A DNA stretch of 32,469 bases, taken from Candidatus Avelusimicrobium pullicaecorum. Its GTDB lineage: Bacteria > Elusimicrobiota > Elusimicrobia > Elusimicrobiales > Elusimicrobiaceae. Positions 16,412 through 23,680 of this stretch are shown one piece after another. The notes under the pieces are model-generated. The model was not told the origin of the DNA and did no database searches. It saw only the letters and a program-made list of their open reading frames with translations. Location of the stretch: contig CALUQD010000012.1 of NCBI GenBank assembly GCA_944322825.1, positions 1-32,469 of the forward strand. The letters run 5' to 3'. The position numbers and the translations under genes were made by a program. Every line of letters starts with the position of its first letter. Position 1 is the stretch's first letter.

Positions 16412-18405
16412 TGTATCAAATAGGTTTGTGGCTGGGTTTTGCCGTTTTGGCTTTGTATGTGGCAATCCGCCGGAAAGACACGGTACGTTTGTATAACAGT
16501 GCGTGGCTGGCCGGCGGTTTTTTATTGCTGTGCTTGCTGGGACGGGGGGTGCTTTTGTTTGCTTACCCGGGCACGTTTTCTTCGCTTTCGGCGGGGCAGA
16601 TTCTGTTGTGCTTGTGGCGGGGCTTGTTGCCGGATGTATTGGCGTGCCTGTGGTGGTGCGGGCCCGTGTTGCTGGCGTTAAACTTACCCGTTAAATCCGT
16701 TAAATGGCAAAAATTTTGGCTTTCGTTCGGGTTTGTGTGGCTGGGCGTGTTTGCATTGGCGTTGGCGGGGGATTTGATTTATTTTGGTTTTGTGCACCGC
16801 CACGCGGGGAGCGATGTGTTAAATTTGTTCAGTTTGCCGTCGTTTTTGTGGCAAATGGCTTGGCTGGATTATCGCGGGGTGTTGGCGGGAGGAATCGTCT
16901 GTATCGGTCTTGTGGGCTGGTTGGGGGCTTATATTGCTGGCAAAAACGGACATCCTGCAAAAGGGTCATTCTTGTGGGAAGGCGCATTTTGGTGTATGTT
17001 GGGTTGGGTATGCTGCCAGCCCTTTTTGGCTCGTCCGTATGCGTGGATCCCGTATGGCTATCAACACGGGGTGGCGCAGGGGCATTTAATTCAAAACGGT
17101 GTGTTTACTATGTGGAACCATTGGATATTCAAACAGCAAGGATATACGTTTCAAAAATATCATTTGCCGCCTGCACAAGCAGCCATGGATCCACAAAAGG
17201 CGCTGGAAACAGCCAAGTATTTTTTTATGTCTTCTCCGCAGGAGCAACCTGCGGATTTGCATTATCCGCTGCTGCGTAAGCGCGTTCAATTTAATGCCGA
17301 CGCCCGTGGCCGTAATGTCGTAATTCTGGTCTTGGAAAGTTTGCAATGGAAGTCCATAGATGCACTGGCCGGCACTGCCACCGGGGCCACCCCTTATTTA
17401 GATAGCTTGATTGCGCAAGGGCAGGTATTTAAGCAGTTTTATTCTTCCAGTCCGGACGTCAGCCTGTTTGGGATAGGCACTATTTTATCGGGCGTGTGCC
17501 GGATAACCGGTTTTCCGTATTACGGCCGCGGGTTGGAAACAGTGTCTGTCAGTGCGCTGGGCCGTTTATTTGCCAAAGAGGGCTATCAAACTTATTTCGT
17601 GCAGGCGTCTTCCTATAAATGGATGTATATTGGTCCGTTGGCCCGGCAAATGGGTTTTACTGTTTATTCCGGGGAGGACTTAACGCCGCTGTTGCCATAT
17701 CGTACGAAAGAAACAGTGTCGGATTACGAGGCGCTGATGCGCTTGGCGGATAGTGTGCAAAATGCATCGCAACCTTTTTTGGGCGTTTTCTTTTCACTGT
17801 CCACGCACGAACCGTTTGACGCTTTTTATCCGCTGGCGTTTGGTGACGGTAAGGAAAAAACATTTGCACAACAATTTGCGTCTGATAAATACGTCCGCAA
17901 TTTGGCGTATACGGATTGGGCCATTGGGCAGTTCATTAACCGATTAAAACAAGCCGGTTTGTACGATAATACTGTATTTGTTGTGGTGGGGGATCACCCC
18001 CGCCGTGGCTTCTCCGGCAGTGAACCGAAAGAAATGTTCCGTATTCCGTTTGTCCTGGCGGCTCCCAGTGTTTTACCGCCTGGAGTAAACAATCGTATCA
18101 GCTCCCAGGCCGACCTCTTGCCGACGCTGGTGGATTTGTTCCATATTTCCCAGCCGTATGCAGCAATGGGGAACAGTGTGCTAGATAAAAACACGCCGGG
18201 AGTTGCATTTATTACTAATCTGGTGGGGGAACGTGTGGGCCTGATTTCTGAAGATGGCGTGGCGATAGAGCCGCTTGCCGGCCAGATGCCCAAGTCAGAC
18301 GGTCTTTCCCGTCAGCGCCGGCAAGCGGCGGAACTTAACCGGGCTATGTACGACCTGTTGCGCCAAGGACGCTGGGTGCCGGCGGAAACCGCTGGTAGAA
18401 AATAA
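16408..18405 (+). CDS. LtaS-like sulfatase-superfamily transferase
   Basis: 665 aa. Five hydrophobic segments in residues 1-200 are followed by a large extracytoplasmic alkaline phosphatase/sulfatase domain, the layout of lipoteichoic acid synthase and phosphoglycerol transferases. Active-site candidates: E310 in LVLESLQ, S352 in SSPDVSLFG at the nucleophile position (Thr in LtaS), STHEPF, and D529-H530 in VVGDHP. Spacings of 42 and 177 residues are close to those I recall for S. aureus LtaS. Start at the ATG overlapping the pilin stop, although a longer frame exists. A Gram-negative envelope lacks lipoteichoic acid, so the acceptor may be a glycan, a lipid or the neighbouring pilin. The donor is unknown. 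A weak stem and T-run follow at 18401-18437. Confidence 0.85.
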   Translation: MMYQIGLWLGFAVLALYVAIRRKDTVRLYNSAWLAGGFLLLCLLGRGVLLFAYPGTFSSLSAGQILLCLWRGLLPDVLACLWWCGPVLLALNLPVKSVKWQKFWLSFGFVWLGVFALALAGDLIYFGFVHRHAGSDVLNLFSLPSFLWQMAWLDYRGVLAGGIVCIGLVGWLGAYIAGKNGHPAKGSFLWEGAFWCMLGWVCCQPFLARPYAWIPYGYQHGVAQGHLIQNGVFTMWNHWIFKQQGYTFQKYHLPPAQAAMDPQKALETAKYFFMSSPQEQPADLHYPLLRKRVQFNADARGRNVVILVLESLQWKSIDALAGTATGATPYLDSLIAQGQVFKQFYSSSPDVSLFGIGTILSGVCRITGFPYYGRGLETVSVSALGRLFAKEGYQTYFVQASSYKWMYIGPLARQMGFTVYSGEDLTPLLPYRTKETVSDYEALMRLADSVQNASQPFLGVFFSLSTHEPFDAFYPLAFGDGKEKTFAQQFASDKYVRNLAYTDWAIGQFINRLKQAGLYDNTVFVVVGDHPRRGFSGSEPKEMFRIPFVLAAPSVLPPGVNNRISSQADLLPTLVDLFHISQPYAAMGNSVLDKNTPGVAFITNLVGERVGLISEDGVAIEPLAGQMPKSDGLSRQRRQAAELNRAMYDLLRQGRWVPAETAGRK

Positions 18406-18418
18406 GACCCTTTGGGGC

Positions 18419-18447
18419 TTGATTTTTTATTTTTTTACTGCTACACT
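18419..18447 (+). promoter_or_regulatory. Strong promoter of the major pilin-like gene
   Basis: TTGATT (18419-18424), a 17-nt spacer, and TACACT (18442-18447) preceded by TGC. The expected leader is about 53 nt with a small hairpin (ggtg...cacc, 18455-18468) and an ideal AGGAGG at 18492-18497, 8 nt before the ATG. A second -10-like TACAAT lies at 18472-18477. Confidence 0.65.
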
Positions 18448-18505
18448 GAAAGAGTGGTGTAAATTCACCCATACAATATAAATAAAACTGTAGGAGGTTT
18501 TATAT

Positions 18506-19033
18506 ATGAATAAGAAGGGTTTCACCCTGATCGAATTGCTGGTGGTTGTGTTGATCATCGGTATTTTGGCCGCTATGGCTATGCCGCAGTATTTTAAAGC
18601 GGTGGAACGCTCCCGCATGACGGAAGCTGACCAGCTCTTGAGCTCTATCGCCCAAGCTCAGCAGCGCAAATACTTGCAAATCAACAAGTATACCCAGGAT
18701 TATGGTACCTTGGACGTTGCTCCGAAAGGTGCGTCTGGTGCTACTTTCTACACCAAAGGCAGCACCGGCAACGGCTTTGCTGTGACCATGTCCGGTACGA
18801 CTTATAACGCTGGTAAAGCCACCGCTACCCGTATGGGCCCCGGCAACTTGCAGTACAAATACACCTTGTCCCGCTACTATGCGAGCGATAAGACCACCTG
18901 CGACGGCACCGGCGATGCGAACGGTTCTTCCTTGTGCGCCGACTTCTGCGGTATTGACACGGCTTCTGCCAGCGTAAAATGCTGCAACGACGGTTCCACT
19001 TCTGAATGCGCCGCTCCTTCGGCTACGATGTAA
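18506..19033 (+). CDS. Type IV pilin-like protein, likely highly expressed
   Basis: 175-aa prepilin with leader MNKKG, then FTLIELLVVVLIIGIL with Glu at +5 and a long N-terminal helix (to about residue 55). The C-terminal domain has six Cys residues in the last 55 positions (TTCDG, SLCADFCG, KCCNDG, SECAAP), probably disulfide-bonded. It has the best promoter, best ribosome site and a double terminator of the window, and its codon use (many GCT, ACC, TTG) differs from neighbouring genes, all of which suggest an abundant product. I infer a major pilin, or main substrate of the adjacent transferase. Assembly genes are not in the window. Confidence 0.9.
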   Translation: MNKKGFTLIELLVVVLIIGILAAMAMPQYFKAVERSRMTEADQLLSSIAQAQQRKYLQINKYTQDYGTLDVAPKGASGATFYTKGSTGNGFAVTMSGTTYNAGKATATRMGPGNLQYKYTLSRYYASDKTTCDGTGDANGSSLCADFCGIDTASASVKCCNDGSTSECAAPSATM

Positions 19034-19053
19034 TTATTGCTGTTTTAGCTTTA

Positions 19054-19114
19054 AGCTCCCGCCCAAAGGGCGGGAGTTTTTTATGCCTAAAAGCTCCGCC
19101 CAAGCGGGAGTTTT
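19054..19114 (+). terminator. Tandem terminators after the pilin-like gene
   Basis: First: ctcccgccc/gggcgggag (19056-19064 and 19068-19076), loop aaa, then six T. Second: a shorter stem between 19093 and 19110 with nearly the same arms, then tttt. The second looks like a partial duplicate of the first. Confidence 0.88.
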
Positions 19115-19116
19115 AT

Positions 19117-19143
19117 TTGAATGTCTTTTTCCAATGCTATAAT
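19117..19143 (+). promoter_or_regulatory. Promoter of the flavin reductase gene
   Basis: TTGAAT (19117-19122), a 15-nt spacer, then TATAAT (19138-19143) preceded by TGC. The spacing is short but the extended -10 is perfect. AGGAGG at 19150-19155 lies five bases before the ATG. Confidence 0.6.
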
Positions 19144-19160
19144 AAAACCAGGAGGCGCCT

Positions 19161-19712
19161 ATGCATAAACTTAAAAAAGTAAAGCTGGAAAAAGCCCTCA
19201 CCTTTTTGGAGCCGGGCCCGCTGTTGCTGGTTACTACTTTCGACGGCCAAAAGAACAACGTGATGACGATTTCCTGGTCTATGCCGCTGGATTTTGCCGG
19301 GCGGTTTGCGCTGTGCACGGGACCGTGGAATTATTCGTTTGGCGCGCTTCGCAAAACGAAGGAATGCGTGCTGTGCGTGCCGGGGCCGGAACTGCTTAAA
19401 ACGGCGGTACAGATTGGGATGGTGAGCGGGGAAGATACGGACAAATTTAAAAAATTTCATTTAACCGCACGGCCTGCTTCCTGCGTGCGCGCGCCATTGC
19501 TGGAAGATTGCGTGGCGTGTGTGGAGTGCACGGTGGAGAAATTTTTACCGTCGTATGGCATTTTTGTATTGCAGGCAGTGGAAGTGTGGCAAAATTCTTC
19601 TTGCGCGGACCCGCGGTTGGTGCACGCAGTGGGAGACGGAACCTTTTGTGCAGACGGTGAAAAATTTAATTTCCGCCGGTTGATGAAAGAGAAACTTCCG
19701 CCGGGGTTGTAG
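19161..19712 (+). CDS. Flavin reductase-like FMN-binding protein
   Basis: 183 aa, a split-barrel FMN-binding domain of the flavin reductase/flavoredoxin family. Typical features are PGPLLLVTTFDGQKNNVMTISW at the N-terminus (longer motif, residues about 17-38), a GPWNYS segment, and the C-terminal HAVGDGTFC. It probably reduces flavin or carries electrons in the cytoplasm; partner and donor cannot be inferred. It stands alone with its own promoter, convergent with the Slp-like gene 27 bp away, with no clear terminator between them. Confidence 0.85.
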   Translation: MHKLKKVKLEKALTFLEPGPLLLVTTFDGQKNNVMTISWSMPLDFAGRFALCTGPWNYSFGALRKTKECVLCVPGPELLKTAVQIGMVSGEDTDKFKKFHLTARPASCVRAPLLEDCVACVECTVEKFLPSYGIFVLQAVEVWQNSSCADPRLVHAVGDGTFCADGEKFNFRRLMKEKLPPGL

Positions 19713-19739
19713 TTTATCCATTCCCCGGGCAGAGGCGCA

Positions 19740-20957
19740 TTACAACGCCAGTGTGTTTGATTTTGGTTGGGATGTTTCGGCCTTGGGTGCGGCGGCCGGT
19801 GTTTCGTGCACAACGGAAGCGGACGGTTCCGCGGCGAAGTCCGCCGGTTGAACGGCGGATGCGGGAGTGTGTGAAGGCGCGGCGGCCGCGGGCGATGTAT
19901 GTTGAGGGGAAGAAATTTCTTCTTGCGCGGACTGTTGCGAAGGGGCGGCCTCGTTGGCATCGGGCGGTTGGGCCGTTTCGTCGGCGGGAGAGGAAGACAA
20001 TTCTTTGCCGTCCGATGCGGCGGATAAATTGTTGTCGGCGGTCGGGGCGTTTTCGGCCGTTGGTATGGCGGAGAGGCTTTCCGACGGCGTGGTGGCGCCG
20101 GCCGTGTTTGCTGGGGCCGCTGGGATGTCGTCGGTGCCGTCCGGTGCTGCGGATACAGGGGCATTTGCGTCAGCCGGTTGGGTTTCCGGTTGGGCGGCGG
20201 AAATCGTTTCGGGGCGGGGCTGCGCTTGCGGTTCGGCCGATGGCGCCGGCTCGTTTTCCGGGCAGACGGTCGGTTGTGGGTCCGGCGGCAGAATGAAGGC
20301 GGGTTCTTCTTCGTCAAACACGATGCCTTTTTCCGGTCCGGCGGGGGCCGGCGGTTCGGCCGGAGCAGGCGGCAAGGGGCGGCGGAATCTTTCCGGCAGC
20401 TGGGGCGCTTTTTCTTTTGGGCATCGGTTGATGACGTCTTGCGCGGATTCTTCAAAAAAGAGTTTTCCTTCTTTCCACGATTCATACAGCTGGCGGTCCG
20501 GCGTTTCGGGCCGGAAAAAATCCCGTCGGGCGGTGTGGTCCGATAAAGCAAATGCAATTAAATGCAGCACGGCGATATCATTGCCGGTAAAGTTTTTGCG
20601 CGTTTCATAACTGCTTACGCGTGCCAGCACCTTAATGGTATGGCCTTTTTTAATGCCGGTCATTTGCGGCATTCCGCGTTTATTAAAGGATACCAGCAGC
20701 ATTTCGTAGGAGAGAGCATTCCCTTTGCCGGTGGCGTAATAGTACAGCGGGGCGTCTATTTTCATCACCAGCCGCAGGCGCAGGGCGTCTTCGGTAATGC
20801 CGGCTACTTCCCCGCCAAAAGAAACCACCTGCCCGCGGTAGGCGGTGGGGTCCTTTTCAATTCCTTGCAGGTAATCTAAGTTTTGGTCCTTGTACGGTAT
20901 CATCGAACTGCACGCGGCAGTTAGGAAACACATGAATAAAAGTAAAAATTTTTTCAT
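19740..20957 (-). CDS. Slp-like outer membrane lipoprotein with long low-complexity tail
   Basis: 405 aa. A lipoprotein signal peptide ends in lipobox TAAC (Cys16). Residues about 25-140 resemble the Slp family: YRGQVVSFGGEVAGI, then RLRLVMKIDAP and a later GHTIKVLARVSSYE strand. From about residue 190 to the end the protein is rich in Ala, Pro, Ser and Glu with no clear fold; this tail may span the periplasm or be surface-exposed. The ATG is preceded by TATAAT 12 nt upstream and no Shine-Dalgarno sequence. The gene is monocistronic and divergent from the msrAB promoter. Slp proteins are outer-membrane lipoproteins of poorly known function. Confidence 0.75.
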   Translation of the reverse strand: MKKFLLLFMCFLTAACSSMIPYKDQNLDYLQGIEKDPTAYRGQVVSFGGEVAGITEDALRLRLVMKIDAPLYYYATGKGNALSYEMLLVSFNKRGMPQMTGIKKGHTIKVLARVSSYETRKNFTGNDIAVLHLIAFALSDHTARRDFFRPETPDRQLYESWKEGKLFFEESAQDVINRCPKEKAPQLPERFRRPLPPAPAEPPAPAGPEKGIVFDEEEPAFILPPDPQPTVCPENEPAPSAEPQAQPRPETISAAQPETQPADANAPVSAAPDGTDDIPAAPANTAGATTPSESLSAIPTAENAPTADNNLSAASDGKELSSSPADETAQPPDANEAAPSQQSAQEEISSPQHTSPAAAAPSHTPASAVQPADFAAEPSASVVHETPAAAPKAETSQPKSNTLAL

Positions 20958-20969
20958 AAATCTGCTTAT

Positions 20970-20975
20970 ATTATA
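20970..20975 (-). promoter_or_regulatory. -10 box of the Slp-like lipoprotein gene
   Basis: A perfect TATAAT on the minus strand, 12 nt before the ATG at 20957. No -35 box and no ribosome site are visible; the leader would be about five nt. Confidence 0.5.
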
Positions 20976-21004
20976 ACTTTTCTGTATGTCCCGCGGGGAA
21001 CGGC

Positions 21005-21033
21005 TTGACGGGCTTTTCCGAAACGGCTACCAT
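21005..21033 (+). promoter_or_regulatory. Promoter of msrAB
   Basis: TTGACG (21005-21010), 17-nt spacer, TACCAT (21028-21033). The expected start lies about 10 nt before the ATG at 21050, leaving room for agggg as ribosome site. The same TACCAT box is used by ridA. Confidence 0.75.
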
Positions 21034-21049
21034 AAACCAGGGGGATTTG

Positions 21050-21904
21050 ATGAAGCCGCTTAACGAAGAAGAAAAAAAAGTCATTTTAAATAAAAGTACC
21101 GAAGCGCCTTTCAGCGGCAAATATAACCGCCACCAAATGCCGGGGCGTTACTTGTGCCGCCAATGCGGCGCGCCGCTCTATGAAAGCGCCGCTAAGTTCG
21201 ATGCCGGCTGCGGCTGGCCCAGCTTTGAGGCCGAAATCCCCGGGGCCGTCCGCCGCGTGCCCGACCCGGACGGCGTACGGACGGAAATCGTCTGCGCCCG
21301 CTGCGGCGGCCACTTGGGCCATGTGTTTGAAGGGGAACATTTTACGCCGGCCAATACGCGCCATTGCGTCAATTCCGTTTCCCTAGTGTTTCAGCCCGCA
21401 CTGGAAAGTCCCGCCCCGCGAGGAGAAACAGCCATCTTTGCCGGCGGCTGTTTTTGGGGCGTGGAGCATTTGATGAAGGATTTTGCTGGTATTTTGAAAA
21501 TTGAACCCGGTTATATTGGCGGGCACGTGGCAAATCCCACTTACGAGCAAGTTTGCACGCACACCACCGGCCACGCCGAAGCGGTGTGCATCGTGTTTGA
21601 TCCGGCCCAAGTATCTTACGAAACCTTGCTTAAAGGATTTATGGAAATCCACGACCCGACCCAAACGGACGGCCAAGGGCCGGATATGGGGCCGCAGTAC
21701 CGTTCGGAAATTTTTTATACCACGCCCGAACAGCACCAAATGGCTTTGCGTGTGATTGGCCTTTTAAAAAGCAAGGGCTTCCCCGTAGTAACGCGGGTGA
21801 CGCCGGCCGGCGTATTTTGGCCGGCGGAAGATTATCATCACCGCTATTACGAGCGGGCGGGTACTCAGCCGTATTGTCACCGCCGCGTAAAACGGTTTGA
21901 TTGA
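21050..21904 (+). CDS. msrAB: Fused methionine sulfoxide reductase MsrB-MsrA
   Basis: 284 aa, repairs both R- and S-methionine sulfoxide. The MsrB domain comes first (about 1-115) with zinc Cys C36, C39, C82 and C85 and catalytic C106 in RHCVNS. MsrA follows (about 127-284) with catalytic C134 in GGCFWG and the GYIGGHVANPTYEQVC-type region. No signal peptide, so cytoplasmic. The frame runs upstream to a TTG at 21005, inside the promoter; ATG 21050 is the start. Domain order B-A is the reverse of the C-terminal part of Neisseria PilB (A-B). The gene is single, with a good promoter. Confidence 0.96.
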   Translation: MKPLNEEEKKVILNKSTEAPFSGKYNRHQMPGRYLCRQCGAPLYESAAKFDAGCGWPSFEAEIPGAVRRVPDPDGVRTEIVCARCGGHLGHVFEGEHFTPANTRHCVNSVSLVFQPALESPAPRGETAIFAGGCFWGVEHLMKDFAGILKIEPGYIGGHVANPTYEQVCTHTTGHAEAVCIVFDPAQVSYETLLKGFMEIHDPTQTDGQGPDMGPQYRSEIFYTTPEQHQMALRVIGLLKSKGFPVVTRVTPAGVFWPAEDYHHRYYERAGTQPYCHRRVKRFD

Positions 21905-21916
21905 GGGCCGGCTCAG

Positions 21917-22789
21917 TTAATTGCGGGTGCGTTCGGTAACGGCCAGATAGGTGCCCGCCAGCATAATGGCCAATGCCGCGCAAAAAGAAACGCCCAGCGG
22001 CTGCCCGACCAGCATAAAGGACAACGCTACGCCGATAAAAGGCGCAAAGGCGTAATAAATCCCGGTGCGCGCCGCGCCCAACTGCCGCTGCGCCCGGATG
22101 TAGCAGTACACGCTGGCCCCATAAGCAAACGCTCCCAGCGTCAGCGCGCCGGCTATGTGCCCTATCGGAAAAGTCACTTCCCTCAGGGAGACCGCCAACA
22201 GCAGGGCGCCCAGCCCTGAGCCGAATCCTTTTACCATTACTGTTTGGAGCGGGTTTTTGCCCGATAAAACACGGGTGGTATTATTTTCAAATCCCCAGCA
22301 AATGCTGGCCAACAGTGCCAACACTGCCCCGCGGGAAAAAGCAAGCGAGGAAAAATCTTCCACCGTCAGCAGAATGCACGCCGCCGTGATGAGCCCAATG
22401 GCCGCCCACAGCCGCCGACCTACTTTTTCTTTAAACCATACGCCGGCAATCAGCGCGGTGGCGGCAATTTCAAAATTATTCAGCAGCGATACTGTGGCCG
22501 GCGTGGCCGTTTGGAGTCCAAACAGCAACAGCACCGGCGCGGCGATATCCAGCAGGACCATTGCGCTTAGCCAAGGGATATCCGCCCGTGCGAGCGGTTT
22601 TTCCGCGGGGGAGTTGGCCGGGCGGCAGCAGGACAGAACCGCCATCCCCAGTCCGGCGCCTAAATATAAGAGCGCGGCCAAAAAAGTGGGGCTTAAGCGG
22701 TTTAAAAGCAGTTTGGAAAACGGCGCGCTCATACCATAAAACAGAGCGGCGGCCAATGCGTAGCCGATGGCGAGGAAACGGGGATTCAT
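21917..22789 (-). CDS. EamA/DMT-family transporter
   Basis: 290 aa with ten hydrophobic helices in two EamA repeats (about 8-140 and 150-285). The motif around WGFENNTTRVLSGKNPLQTV starts the second repeat. Members export or import small metabolites such as amino acids; the substrate is not predictable. The ATG at 22789 is only 7 nt after a TGC-TACAAT box, so the transcript should begin at or next to the start codon. The tRNA operon terminator is immediately upstream on the same strand. Convergent with msrAB, 12 bp between stops. Confidence 0.9.
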   Translation of the reverse strand: MNPRFLAIGYALAAALFYGMSAPFSKLLLNRLSPTFLAALLYLGAGLGMAVLSCCRPANSPAEKPLARADIPWLSAMVLLDIAAPVLLLFGLQTATPATVSLLNNFEIAATALIAGVWFKEKVGRRLWAAIGLITAACILLTVEDFSSLAFSRGAVLALLASICWGFENNTTRVLSGKNPLQTVMVKGFGSGLGALLLAVSLREVTFPIGHIAGALTLGAFAYGASVYCYIRAQRQLGAARTGIYYAFAPFIGVALSFMLVGQPLGVSFCAALAIMLAGTYLAVTERTRN

Positions 22790-22796
22790 AGTAAGG

Positions 22797-22805
22797 ATTG
22801 TAGCA
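22797..22805 (-). promoter_or_regulatory. Extended -10 box of the EamA gene
   Basis: Minus-strand TGC directly before TACAAT (22802 down to 22797). Seven nt then separate it from the ATG, the spacing expected if transcription starts at the A of the ATG. Confidence 0.55.
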
Positions 22806-22815
22806 AAGTATAAAA

Positions 22816-22847
22816 CAAAAAAGGAAGAGGGATCTCGGCCTCTTCCT
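22816..22847 (-). terminator. Terminator of the tRNA operon
   Basis: On the minus strand a perfect 9-bp stem (aggaagagg/cctcttcct, arms 22839-22847 and 22822-22830) is followed by six T. It lies about 35 nt past tRNA-Glu and just upstream of the EamA promoter. Confidence 0.85.
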
Positions 22848-22881
22848 GGTAAAACGCCTAACGGCTAAATACAAAAAAATA

Positions 22882-22953
22882 CGCCCTCTAGGAGAATCGA
22901 ACTCCTCTTTTCGGATTGAAAATCCGACGTCCTAACCGATAGACGAAGAGGGC
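22882..22953 (-). tRNA. tRNA-Glu (anticodon TTC)
   Basis: 72-nt cloverleaf. The acceptor arms gccctct/agagggc pair perfectly; D-arm with ggttagga; anticodon stem tcgga/tccga with loop ttttcaa (anticodon TTC); T-arm ggagttcgattctcc. Discriminator base G. The 3' CCA is not encoded and must be added by enzyme. Eight nt downstream of tRNA-Lys in the same transcript. Confidence 0.96.
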
Positions 22954-22961
22954 ATTAAATG

Positions 22962-23033
22962 TGCGCCCGGTGAGACTTGAACTCACGGCCCCCCGCTTAA
23001 AAGGCGGATGCTCTACCACTGAGCTACGAGCGC
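22962..23033 (-). tRNA. tRNA-Lys (anticodon TTT)
   Basis: 72-nt cloverleaf. Acceptor arms gcgctcg/cgggcgc; D-arm agctcagtggtagagc; anticodon loop cttttaa (anticodon TTT) on stem tccgc/gcggg; T-arm gtgagttcaagtctcac. Discriminator A, CCA not encoded. First tRNA of the operon. Confidence 0.96.
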
Positions 23034-23058
23034 AAAAAAGCAGTCAAAAGAACTATCC

Positions 23059-23124
23059 GGGTTTAATCTGTATCGGGTTAAACCCAACATATATATTATA
23101 CTACAAATTTGAGCACACGCACAA
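23059..23124 (-). promoter_or_regulatory. Promoter and leader inverted repeat of the tRNA operon
   Basis: Minus strand: TTGTGC (23119-23124), 18-nt spacer, TATAAT (23095-23100). In the leader an 8-bp inverted repeat, gggtttaa and ttaaaccc (23059-23066, 23078-23085), can form a hairpin about 26 nt before tRNA-Lys; it might guide 5' processing. The 95 bp from 23125 to 23220 are T-rich and hold nothing I can name. Confidence 0.6.
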
Positions 23125-23220
23125 GAAATTTATTTTTATTTTTGCGGCGGCTTTTTTCCGATGATTTATTATAACACTTTTTTGGTTTTTGCGTCAAACG
23201 CCTTTTTCCCGCCCATTTGT

Positions 23221-23249
23221 TTGACAACCTCCCCCGTGCTTGGTACCAT
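23221..23249 (+). promoter_or_regulatory. Promoter of the ridA-malQ operon
   Basis: Consensus TTGACA (23221-23226), 17-nt spacer, TACCAT (23244-23249). The leader is about 40 nt and carries gaggg at 23288-23292 just before the ATG. Confidence 0.8.
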
Positions 23250-23296
23250 ATACAAAAGGGGTTTTTAAGTGCCCGATTTTATTTTGCGAGGGTTTT

Positions 23297-23674
23297 ATGA
23301 AAAAAGTTATCAATTCCAATAATGCTCCCAAGGCCATTGGCCCGTATTCCCAAGCCATCGAAGACGGCGGTTTTGTGTTTACTTCCGGCGTATTGCCGAT
23401 TGACCCCGTCACCGGCGAAATTTTCAGCGGCGATGTGCAAGTGCAGACGGAGCTGATTTTAAATAACCTGGAAAACATTTTAAAAGAAGCCGGCTGCAAT
23501 TTAAAACACGTAGTCAAAACCACCGTGTTTATGACGGATTTAACCAAATTTGCCGAAATGAATGCCGTCTATGCGTCGTTCTTTAAAGAAAATCCGCCGG
23601 CCCGCAGCACCATCCAAGTGGTGGCCTTGCCCAAAGGAAGCGTGGTGGAAATTGAAGCCATCGCCAAAAAATAA
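23297..23674 (+). CDS. ridA: RidA family enamine/imine deaminase
   Basis: 125 aa, the usual size. RidA hydrolyses reactive 2-aminoacrylate-type enamines from PLP enzymes to keto acids and ammonia. Signature segments: NAPKAIGPYSQAIE near the N-terminus, FTSGVLPIDP, and PPARSTIQVVALPKG with the substrate-carboxylate Arg. The frame extends upstream to 23240, but that would place the start inside the promoter; ATG 23297 with gaggg is chosen. malQ follows 6 nt after the stop. Confidence 0.95.
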   Translation: MKKVINSNNAPKAIGPYSQAIEDGGFVFTSGVLPIDPVTGEIFSGDVQVQTELILNNLENILKEAGCNLKHVVKTTVFMTDLTKFAEMNAVYASFFKENPPARSTIQVVALPKGSVVEIEAIAKK

Positions 23675-23680
23675 CGCCTT

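Noticed and set aside
21005-21049. Longer msrAB start at TTG 21005
   Set aside because: It would lie within the -35 box of a consensus promoter and add an N-terminus unlike MsrB.
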